DNA of 64,000 nt, taken from positions 23,977,379 to 24,041,378 of the forward strand of contig OW203722.1 in NCBI GenBank assembly GCA_934045075.1. Reading direction: 5' to 3'. The position numbers and the translations under genes were made by a program. Shown in pieces: positions 27,201 to 39,200 of the stretch. Positions within the stretch are counted from its first letter, which is position 1. Each line of letters begins with the position of its first letter. Under the pieces are notes generated by a model. The model was given only the letters and a program-made list of their open reading frames with translations. It had not been told where the DNA came from and made no database searches. This stretch comes from Yponomeuta sedellus (taxonomy: Eukaryota; Arthropoda; Insecta; Lepidoptera; Yponomeutidae).

Positions 27201-30200
27201 GAATTTTACAATTACCTTAATGGGAAGTCCTAACTTTTGACATTGAAGACTCAATTCAATTCTTGTTTATGGCACCGTCTAGGATTCTGCCAATGTCAAG
27301 TCAGGGAAAAAGACGAACATGTCACTTTTTTTTCGAAACTAATCTGTGAATGCAGTTTTGTAGGGAATTTTTAGTAAACCAAACAGGGTAAAAAACAAAC
27401 GTTATTGACGCCACAGAACAATTAAATCAAATTGACGCTTAAAAAATCGCATACAGGGAAAAAGTGGCATAAGTCAAACTTTCAAAATGCAATATCTCCA
27501 AATGTTTGTTGCAAGTGTCTTAGTTTGTAAGTGTGTAGTTTGTCTTTTTCCCTGGGCTTATTTTGAAACGCGCAACTAGCGTCTTCGTATTACCCACTGT
27601 CTTATAAATAGACTAGACAATTAAACGAAAAGCAAAAACAAGCTGCTAGTGTATCAATAATCTAATAATTTTAAGAACAGCACAGTACGGTTTTAGGCGT
27701 GCGGGGCACAAATCTTTTAGGAGCTTGCAAGTAGTCAGGGATTAGAGTTTACTGTCCAGTATTGTCCAGTATAGATCGATATTAGCAACACAATAGCTGT
27801 TAATCGACACCATTGAGCAATATGCGATTGCTTTGTGAGTTACTAAACTCACAAAACAATCGCATATTGCTCAAAACGCGATAATAGGCAACACCCGCGT
27901 AAGAAATTGCATCGCGCGAGGTCTCTAGTTAAATTGCACGGGTTATACCACTGGAACGCGATTGGTTAGTAGGGCTACAAACAGGCTCAATAAAACAGCC
28001 ATTTTTAAAAACCTATTTAGAGGCTAAAAATCCACTCATGCCGGGATGGAATTTTTCCCGGCATATGGGTGGAATTATTAGCCTCTAAATAGGTTTTTAA
28101 AATTGTCCTTAGCACGGGTTAGTGCATTAAAAATAAAAATAGTATAAAACAGCCATTGTCATGCTATTGAATAAACAATGCATTTAGTTAAGTCTAAAGT
28201 CGGGCAGCTATCGAGCAGACAAGCTTTTCAATGAGTAGTACTCGACCAGGATTACCTAATCCTTATTGCCTGTCAATAATTCCATTGTTCATTAAAAAAT
28301 TAATAAATACTAGAAACAATGAATGAACGAACAAACGAGTCATTGAATGCTAAGTCGGCACGGTATCAATACATATCATTACAGTCGAAGTATGAAGTGG
28401 CGAGCCGCGTATAGCAACAAAACAAATTTGAGGACGCGAAGATAAACACATATTTGTAATTAATTATCTTTCTATTGTTCCGAACTGATAAAAGTTTGAA
28501 GGGCTAATGTAACGAAGAATATCTGTTTTTACATTCAACCAAATTTCAATTAAAGTGCAGCAATACCGGGCTTTTACGCTCCACATGGAAATAACAAAAA
28601 AGAAATACTTGTGAAAATTGCGTTACGAAACTGTTATCACTACAAAAAGAAGAAAGACCCACACGTAAAAAACAGGAAGCTACGAGACATATACAACATC
28701 ACCGAAAAGTATTATCGCTCCATGTAGGTATACATACATGATATGATACGCAAAACGAGGTCACTTTTTACAAAATATTTAATACAATTAATATTTTATT
28801 TAAATGGCACGCGTGACCCAAAACCACCGGGGATTGACGTCAAGCCGCGCGATATAGCGTACAAAAATATGTAAACACATTGCATTGTATACCTATAATC
28901 ACACATAATAATATGTATATATAATCACGTCCTTGACCCATTAGCGAATGATCTTGTGATAGATAATACAACTATGTAAAGTGTGTGATAAGTATAGTTA
29001 TGCGTTAAAAATATATGTTTTTAAACTTTGTACGATGTCATAATCACTTCTAACCATTTTAATTCAATGCTTCATTAGGAAGAGATGTAATATACTTTTG
29101 ATAAAAAAAATATCTCTTTAGTGTCATTTTGAGTGAAAGCTCAGATCATAGATGATCTGAGAGTGAAAGAAACTAAAAAATCTCTTCTATGTAGATAACG
29201 CAATAAATAAACAGTCCTTTCTTCTATCTCGAGGTAATAAAACATGATTTACTAACAAAAAGTAGTTTTCTCCTATTTGTCCTTGGAAAACTCACCCATA
29301 AGTTTTTGTCAAGTCAGTTTCTTTTGTTTAATAATAATAATAAATCGTTTATTTCATTTCGTTTATTTATTTTTAATATGCTTTTAGTTTACTTTTTGAT
29401 ATTACATCTACCGTCCACCAGTATGGTTCGTTTGTATGTATGTATATTGAGATATTATTTGTCAAAATCTGACACGTGGTTAAGGTGTTATGAGGGAACA
29501 TAGAATCAGTATGTATATCGGATTCTACGTTCCTATATCTCAATCGATTCGTCTTGTTTGAGCAAGTGTCATAGGCCACATGAAACCAGCATAAATGTAA
29601 CAAAAAAAAAACAAAGTCTTTATAGGCCTCTGGCTTTCATATAGAAACAAACATACGCACTTACACACGCGTGGAAAACATAAGCGTCCTTTGGTTTTGC
29701 AGCCAGGTGAAATGCTACCCTCGCACCCGCTACCGAAGGCTGAGAATCCACCACCACCCAAACAAGAGAACAGGGGACTGACCTAGTCATGTCGTTGTTG
29801 TGGCGCAAGCATCTCTTCCTAAGCACCATCACATTCCCAACAACCTTGTACTGCGACGAATGACTCTCTACTTTATCCCCGATATAACTAGAAAAGCGTG
29901 CCAGTGTTAGTGCGGGGAAAAGTGACCCTTATAGCTAAGGGGGTTAGGTAAGTCGTTACAAACTTAAAACTAAAGCAGACCCACTTATCGTTATCTACGT
30001 GACGGTTTTAATCGCCATCGAACTTGTTAGACTTCTCGCCGACGGTATTGAGGTAATTATGTTCGGCTTATAGATTGAAATCGAGATATTAGATTAGAAC
30101 TCTCTATTGTACACACCAGAAAATAAAATACATTATAATCCTAACATAAATAATGCAACCTATTTAGACAAAAAAATCCACCCATGCCGGGACTCGAACC

Positions 30201-33200
30201 CGCGACCTCTGGCTAATCGTGCCAGCGCTCTCCCAACTGAGCTAATGATGCAAATTATTTCAGCCAGATTTCGCTGCCTGTACGTAATACAGAGAGTATT
30301 GTAAGGAGGTTCGAAATTTCACTGATGCCGGTAGTCGCCCATTAGCTCAGTTAGGAGAGCGCTGGCACGGTTAGCCTGAGGTCGCGGGTTCGTGTCCCGG
30401 CATGGGTGCAATTTTTAGCCTCAAATAGGTTTTTAAAATTGTCCTTAGCACGGGTTAGTGCATTAAAAAGAATATAATAACAAATAATGCAGCCTACAAT
30501 CGTCCCACTGTAGGGCACAGGACTTGAGAGAGAGTGCACGGAGAGAGGCATATTCACCACGTGTGCAATTTCAAGCGGTTGTGGCTCTTTCTGATATTCT
30601 CTCTCTAACACAAGGTCTGTGCCCTAAAGTTGGACGTATAGGATGCATCAGTACTAGAAGATGAATAATGTCAAAAAATAACGTCATCGCCCTTATAGAC
30701 CTGGACGGACTGTAGTTCTATTATTATATTCTTTTTTTTAATGCACTAACTCGTGCTAAAGACAATTTTAAAAACCTATTTAGAGGCTAAAAATTCCAAC
30801 CTCCAGTTGATAATAATAGAAAATATTATCAACTGGGCCCATTGTTTTGAAGGATTATTGCATAGATTACGGCCACTTCCTGTGAGCCAAGGCTGCGATA
30901 GCTTTATGTTAGAACGTACATAGCACAAAATATAAAGCTGAATTCAACTCGAGAGTAAGCCCATTCGTTATAAAAAAAAACCGCTTTTATACATGGAGGC
31001 TACTCCACTTTGGAACTAGAACAAGCGATTGTGTGTATGTTAATTAAAATTAACTATAACTATGCTAAAGTTGGCCTAACCTTCCTTCATTAAAATGTAA
31101 TGAAAACCATCTTTTTACAGTTACGCATAAAAACCGGATATATTTTGCGTCAATGTTTACAAGAACTATTAATAGACTCTAGAATAGCAATTAGTGGGTC
31201 TAATAATAATTATCCTATGTCTGACCTCATTGAATTTATGCGAATACAAAGTAGCTTTATATGTATAATTGCGAAAGTAACTGTCCGTCCGTCTGTTATG
31301 TTTTAACGTCTAAAGCACTGAACCAATATTCATATATTTTTTATAAGAAATAGGCTTACTTTTGTCCTCTGCTCGTCTAGTCCGAGGGTGAAAATTAGGT
31401 CTAGGATCGACCGAGTTTGCCCAAAAGAAGCCTGTTTACGCGCATCATAAAGAGGTATAACCATGGTATAACATATAAAGATAGGTTGCATGCTCAGGAA
31501 GGACATAGGCTTATTTTTATCTTAATTCCACACGAACGGAGTCGCGGGGAAACTAGTAGATTGGCAGGAAATAATTTTCTTTACAGTTATGCACTTCTCA
31601 CTGGTCAACACTACTGCTTTAGACATGTTAAGCTTAACACAATATTTATTCAAGATTCTGATAGGTAGGATCCGGGTTCATACCTCATCGATTCAAATCA
31701 AACTTACTAGAAAATGTTTGAAGACTCGAATTATTTTAAGTTAATCGAATTGGCCTTGTATCTGATAATATTTTAAAGGAGACCATTCATGCTTCACACT
31801 AAGTTGGGCCCAAACATGAAAGTGCCGGCCAGCGAAAAAAAACTGTTCTAAACGATGGGCCACATTGATTTGTTGATTTCATACTAAGAAACCTATATCC
31901 TAAAATGAATACATTACTTAAGTACTAGTAGACGTTAAAGGTCACATTTTTCTATACATTTTTAATAATGCACAACAGACGTTAAAAGCTATATATGCCT
32001 TATACATGTATGTTAGATGATTTACAGTCCGTCTAGTAGCAATAGTTGTTAGTTTACAACAATACAATATAGTACCTTTATGCCGTTTTCTAGACTTGCA
32101 GCATAATCTAACATGCATACATGTAACACTATAATATTGGCAATAAATTATTTTTATCTTGTAAAAGTATTGCGGAAGACTCTCTACACAAACCCTAATA
32201 CGTATATTTTATAAACACGTAACAATTATTTTTGTTCCAATGTATGGGAATATAAGATTTTCAATGTCTGACAGTAGCTAAACTATAGGCTTCACTGCTA
32301 AGGTGCTATAGTATCAAATGTTCTGGACAATGTGTGTAACAGTTTGGAAATGTTTCTTTTTCGTTGGCCGGCACTTTGAGTTTTGGGCCCAAATTGAATG
32401 GTCTCCTTTGAACACTGTTGATTTCTAGAAATAAACAAGGCATATGTATCGATAAAATTATATACTTAGCTTGTAAACAATTCATTTTTAAGACCAGATT
32501 CAATTGAAAACATCGATTTTAGACTACATTTAACAAAAGGGGTATTCTTAAATGTACTATAAAACGACGTTTTCAATTGAATCTAATGGTCGGTCGGTGA
32601 GTTGTTTACAGGCTGTTAACTTTACCAATATTTCTTTGCAACAAAGTGATATTTCGAACAAAATATTAAGATTGATTAGTAAGTAATATAAAAAGATTTG
32701 ACTTTACTTTTAGATTTTACTAAGATTTCTACCTAGGACACAGGTTACGCCAACTGTGTGTGTATTGTGCCATTTACGTAATTTTTCTTTTGTTAAATAG
32801 ACGATTTAACGACTTTATAGATAGAGAACACTTTATTGTACATAAAAAAGGAAATTACACAGATATTTCTTGACCTAAGAGTACAGACGGCGGCCTTATC
32901 ACAAAAAGTGATCTCTTCTAGACAACCTTAGGATGGACTGGAGCAATACATTGGAGATGGAAGTAGATATACACAAACAAATCAAAGTATTTCGGATAGG
33001 TACATATGAATAATTCATGCTCAATTAGCGCCCTGTCTTCAGCTTGCCGCACCCAGCATCTGCCGGCAGTTTTTCGCAGATCGTCATACCACCTGGTCGC
33101 TGGGCGTCCTACACTACGTTTGCCGAATCGCGGTCGACAGGGCGCTACGGCGCTCAATAGGGGAGGGCTATGTCCGGCAGTGGACTAATATAGCCTGAAG

Positions 33201-36200
33201 AAGAAGACGCTTAATTAAGAGATTGTCAACAAAGCAACTCACTTGGTGAATGTCGCGTACAAGATGTCTATAGGCACTCTGTAAGGCAGCGCCATTATGG
33301 ACATAAGCCGCATCCCGCGCTGCCTCATCACCCAGTTGACCACGCCGTTGTTGGCCGAGTCAATCGCGTTTTGGAATATCGTCATCACGGTGTCTGGAAG
33401 GTCGTCGACCAGCGCGTCCTGGAAGAGGCTGGGCTTTGTAGTCCGTTTATTTAGGTAATTGAATAAATTTAAATAATCTTCACTTGTCTTTTTAATGAAA
33501 TATACACACTGTATGAATAAAAATATTTACATATTACTTGAACTTCATGAAATTACATTAAATTTCACCTTGAAGTAGTAAAGTGTAAAGATTTGGATTT
33601 AAACGGTGTGTATTTCGATAAAAGACATGTTAAGATTGTTAACATTTTTTTAAGTAGGTACCTAAATAAATTCTCTGTACGCATCATTTTGTCTTTGTCA
33701 TTTTGCAATTTTACGGCCAGGATTGGTCGAATCTATAATGACATCACAGGTCATAAAATATAGCGTAACTCAGGGCCTACATTCTGCTAATGCATCGTGA
33801 TACAATTGTATGAACATGGCGATTTAATTTCGTTGCTGCTTCAAGTCTACGCGCGCACATACATCGAACCTTCTAGGCGTCAATGGTGTGGTACCCTCAT
33901 GTATCACGTGACCCGATCATGTATCTCTCATTGTACGGATTGTATTGTGTGGAAGTTATCATTATTTCTTAATGATTCGCGATAGTCATACATATATTAG
34001 GTTTAAACTAATAAATAATCGCTGCTAGACCCGATACAGGGTGTCCCAAAAATCAACGTCAAGCCGAAAACGGTTGATAGGCCAGGTGGTGATCCCGTAT
34101 AACGCCCCGTATAACGAAGTTATAATAATAATTATTAATCCAATCCCGCTTATACTTAGTACAACTAACTAATCGGCCGGAACAGCGAATTTCCCTAATA
34201 GGTAAATGTGTAAACTTAAAAGGATGATTCGACCCTAACATTGTTACCACTGTTATAAATAATTTTGAATAAAAAAACCGTCTCTCACCTGCCGATGCGT
34301 TTTGCACTCCTCGCACTCGGGATCGTAGTCGAAGGTGGTGTCGTCGAGAACATCCTGCAGCTGAAAGGTCGACTGCACGGCTAAGCAGCGCGTGCACGAT
34401 ATCAGGTTGTTCCTGTGCAGGAAACGGAGGGCGTCGTCGAAGCCCTGCTTGCACATGTTGCTCAGAACTTCCGGCTTGGGCGGGAATAGGATGCGCGCGA
34501 AGCGGTTTATGTTCTGTTTGGAGATCTCGATGCTTGTGTTGGCCACGTTTACCTGGTGGCGGGAAAGACCGGCGTAAGTAAGGAAGACGTGAAGGAAAGC
34601 ATCGGTAGGAAACCTGAGTGTCTGAGTTGTTCACAAACATAAGCGGTCTGTCTGTTTGGAGATGTCGATGCTTGTGTTGGCCACGTTTACCTGGCGGCGG
34701 GAAAAATGGGCGTAAGTAAGGATGTGAAGGAAAGCATCGTGAGGAAACCTGAGTGTCTGAGTTGTTCGCATACATAAGCGGTTTATGTTCCGTTTGGAGA
34801 TCTCGATGCTTGTGTTGGCCACGTTTACCTGGTGGCGGAAAAATGGGCGTAAGTAACGAAGATCTGAAGGAAACCATCGTGAGGAAACCTGTGTCAGAGG
34901 TGTTCAGAGGGGCACGCGTGGTGATTAAACCCATACTGTCTCTTAGAAAAGGCCTGTGCCGAATTTAGGCTGCATTATATTATATAAGCAATGAAGACCG
35001 AGGAACTCCGAGGAGATTCTAGCAGTTCGCACAAAACGAGGATTGGAGCCGATTTCCAGTGGAGACCACTGCCTGATTTGTATACAGCTCTGCCGACGAA
35101 CCAAGGGCCGTTTTATTTTATAATTAATAAGTATACATAGTCGTTTAGAAATCGTGACAATCGGCTTCGAACATTAGGCTTTGTTAAATATTGTACCGTA
35201 ACCAGAACCAAATAAAGTCTAAACTATTAATATCCAATGCACTCACATAACTTAACTTTTTACTCTGTCTAGCCGGCGTTACTTTAGAGATGTTGTAATT
35301 TTCCACTGGATGTATTGTGCGCTTTTCGTTACGTCGGCCATAATGATACCGATATAAATCGTCGAAAATGGTCCTTATTGCCAAATACATAAACGACAAG
35401 AACCGAAACCGATGCTGGTTCTGGTTCTGGTGCAACCTTGTTGTTTTTGTTGACAGTTGTTTTTTTTTAATGTGAAATGTTAACATTTCACATTAAAAAA
35501 AAAACAACTGTACTGAGACAACGAGTTATCGCTAATCGAGTCGAGTCGTATAATGTTACTTACTCGTATATCTATATAAATCAAATTAGTCCTGACGTTG
35601 ATGAGTGAGTCAGTCGACTCACTCATCAACGTCTAGTCCAAGCCGTTGGACTTAGGAAGCTGAAATTTGGCACAGAGGCTCTATATAATGTAGGCAAGGA
35701 ATAAGACAACCCCTAAGGGGGTTGATTTTCAAAATTTGTATGGGAGGTATAAAAAATGTTGTCTAATTTTCTTGAAACTTAAAATAAATACTCTTCAACA
35801 CAATTGATTGAACACGTATTTCGCCGTTTTTCTAAATTTAACCCTTAAGGAAGTGAACGGGGTTGCAAAAAAAGTCCACGCGGACGGTGTCGCGGGCAAA
35901 AGCTAGTTATAAAATAAAGTACAAATTTTGTGCTTTGCATATCACTCTGCAGGATATTGCAACTGTGCGATAACTCTAAAATCGGAGTTTGAGATCTTTA
36001 AAATATGGAGTTATGTAACAAATTAATTTATTATACCTTGGCCTTTGCATCTACGTAATGAGATGATATACAGCGTCCAGTAGCACCGGACCTCTCGGAC
36101 CTTGCAGTGCCTGGGACTATGGTTATATATACCTACAGCAATATAAGACTGAGTTTAAACGTTCAGTCTGGCGTCAGTCAATTCCACCAGTCTGGTTAGA

Positions 36201-39200
36201 ATGACGGCAGACTGATTGTCTATTCAGGGACTGATTGTCCAGATTTACGTATATTCGAATATTTTGATGCTTCATCAGTCGGGCTTTAATCCGAGCTTCA
36301 TCAAGGTCACGGACTGAACTGACGCCAGACTGTACGTGCAAACTCAGTCTAAGGCGATTTGTCTCAGTCTCTCTAATAAAGTAGAGCGAGATAGCGCTAT
36401 TCAAAACTCTGTATTGAGGCGAGATGTTTGATATTTGTTGCATGATTGTTTTCGTAACTTTATACCCATCTCTATCGTATCGGAGTGCTTAGAATAGGGT
36501 AGTTTCACTTTCGAGGCCGTTCGCGTTCGGCCGATCGTCAATTTCACTCATTTCTACACTACACAGTTGCTAAACATAGTGCATTATGATATTATTGACA
36601 GCTTTATAATTTTTCCCAGCGAGTAAAAGTAGAATGTGATGTCTCTGGAAACTTGAAATACCTACTCAAGTAGTAGAGGCTAGACTTAAACGTAACAGCG
36701 TTGATAGATGGAGGATATTATTTGATTTGCTTTTTACGGGTACTAAGAAATTTATTATTATTATTATTTGATACACTAGCAGCTTAGAGCTGATACGTGT
36801 ATGTCTTATAACTGCACTTGATTGTTTTTGGTTTTTACATGATTACCCAGTCTTTTTTTAAAACAGTTCACTGAGTCTGCACTAACAATAGAGTCAGGAA
36901 GTTTGTTCCACTCTCGCACGACACGGTTTGGGAGGAAATGCTTTCGTGGGTTACTTGCACACAGAGAGTTGCTTAAATATATTGTAATCTAATTGTAGCT
37001 GTAATTTCTTAGCGTTCTCAATCTCTACTTATCGTGAAGTTACCTAAGAAACTACAGGGAATACCCGAGAAACCTCGCGGGAGAGCCATGAGTTTACACA
37101 GCAGAGCTGCGAGCTTAGGTGCTAGAGAAATTCACACCGAAGCGACTATTACAGAGAACAGTCGCGAAACTATACAAAGCTGACATCAAACGTTGATAGA
37201 ACGGCCGAATACAAACACAGAAATATTAAGAAACTACATTTAAAAGATGAGAAACAACATCAAACATCTATGTCGCTCTCGTCGCAAAATGCTGAGGGTG
37301 AAGGTGTTGGTGAGGACTGGCAGTTCCTTATCAACCCTTGTATGTCCCCACTGCTGGGGCAGGGGTCTCTTCCTGCATCGCAGGAAGGTAAGGCCATACT
37401 CCACCACGGGGCCAAGTCCGGGTTGGTGGAGAAAGAGGACTGGCAGGTTGTCGCTGAATTCGCCGCCCATGGAGCGAGTGACGTTAAAATTCATATCGAC
37501 ACACACTACACGCTCTTGGAACCAAAGCGTGGGCATGATAAAATGTTTTGTAAGTTTCCATAGTATTGACATCATAATATAAACTAAGGAATCGATCAGC
37601 GATACACGAAAGAAGTGAGAACACGATAAAGCTGAGAATTATGTACATGTACGAGCCAGATACTACACAGTAGTACCTTGAAATAATCTTGAAGAACCAT
37701 GAAACTACATTGAAGACCCGCGGAACTACACGCGAGTGGTGTAAAACTTCGTTGAAGACCCGAAAACTTAATTCTACTTCTTCCTGTGCCTCTTAACTAA
37801 TGAAGGCTGGCCGTCACCTCCATATTCTTCTCCGTTTCTTGTCAAGAGAAACAGATCTTCGACGCTGGCTATATCCCTCCAGATCCTGTGTTTCTGAGCC
37901 ATGACTTCCCTCTCCTCCCAACACACCTCCTTCCCTCTATCTTGCCCATGACAATAGCTTGAAAAAGTCAGTACGCATCGTGTCGCAATAGATGACCTAG
38001 GTAACTATTATTTTTCCTGATATAGTCAACAATAATCCTCGGGAACAATTGGCGCGTTTTATGACTTCCAAATTCGTGACTCTATGGACCCAGAATATTT
38101 TCAACTTCCTCCTTCATTGAGGAGATACATGGGAGAGGTGTGAAACTAAATTGGAGAGCCGAGAAACTACATTCAAGACCCAAGAGAAGCCGAGTCACAA
38201 CATTGAAGATCAGAGAAACGACATGTCATGATTCAGCCCAGAACTTAAAATAGCTTACAAAGACATGGAACTTACATGAAAGAGCTGCGAGCTGAGGTCC
38301 CGTGGGCAGATGTCGCTCTCGCCACAGAAGGGGCTGACGGTGATAGTGTTCTCGTCAAGAACTGGCAAGTTGTCGCTGAACCCGCCGTCCATGTAGCGAA
38401 TGCCGTGGAACCGCGGCGGAAGCATCCCGGAGAACACTGGCACGAAACACGACGCCAGTAGCGCCTGAGAGGGATTACGTCATATTGATATCAACCCTTT
38501 GTAAGTCCCTACTGCTGGGGCACAGGCCTGTTCTTGCATCGCAGGAAGGTTAGGCCATACTCCCACGGGGGCGAAGTCCGGGTTGGTGGAGGATTGTAAG
38601 ACAGCTGCGGGCTATACTGTCAGAAGTTTTCAAGCCGCCCATAAGGCCTACGTCATATTATTTAAATAAATACTTCACTAGTGATAAGTTACTAAGAAGG
38701 CGGGACGGGGTTCTGTAATCTTTTTTTTTGTCCGATTACATAATAATATGTAGGTAGTTAATTTTGTTCTTTTAGCAACAGCATCGTCATTTAGTGACGA
38801 GCCGCAACATTTAGGGCTATGTAGTGATTTTAAAAGGTGCTTTTGGCAAAATAGGGAATAGTATTTGTAGACTCGCGATGCTCATACAACATAGACTGGA
38901 ATCGCGAGTAGACCATTTAATAAATAACTAATTGGGGAATTTTATAATTTAAAAACCTATTTAGAGGCTAAAAATTTCACCCATGCCAAAATTTCAAAAT
39001 TTTATAATGTTTTGTTTTATTTTCATAGTGATGCCCAAGCTTTTTCTTTAAGTATTTCAAACTTTGAGGAGGTTTTTTGTTATTTTTAAATTAAAAAAAA
39101 TACTATGTACAACATAATACCTCCCAACCTCAAACCTTGGCGGTTTCGGACGATGAGTGGATTGGGTTTTTTGGTAGTCACTAGCTTAACAATCTATTGG

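Larger units (their letters stand above)
26815..33242. other. bmm: brummer intron 5 (6.4 kb)
   Basis: Contains partial and inverted tRNA-SINEs (26930-27040, 28004-28144, 30163-30481, 30726-30797), a small TIR element (27302-27554), a hairpin (27813-27874), a Helitron-like piece (31254-31556) and RTE fragments (32918-33212). Stretches 28160-30100 and 31560-32900 contain no gene or repeat I can name. Confidence 0.55.
34553..38275. other. bmm: brummer intron 3 (3.7 kb), with decayed exon copies
   Basis: Holds two extra partial copies of the start of exon 4 (34640-34910), a 29-bp-arm hairpin (35451-35511), a Helitron (35571-35906), a MITE (36146-36350), a reverse-transcriptase tail (36825-36950) and a broken copy of exon 3 (37275-37485). 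The stretch 37490-38270 has repeated purine-rich 'gaagacccgagaaactaca'-like phrases but no gene. Confidence 0.55.

Noticed and set aside
34059..34934. A 291-codon minus-strand open frame.
   Set aside because: It is out of frame with brummer exon 4 and stays open because a 138-bp unit (a multiple of three) is repeated three times. Its repeated [13 protein letters not shown] phrase is a frame-shifted reading of that unit.
37240..37575. Overlapping frames of about 100 codons on both strands.
   Set aside because: They arise from a decayed exon 3 copy plus a SINE end. The phrase FSDNLPVL comes from the exon copy, not from a separate lipase gene.
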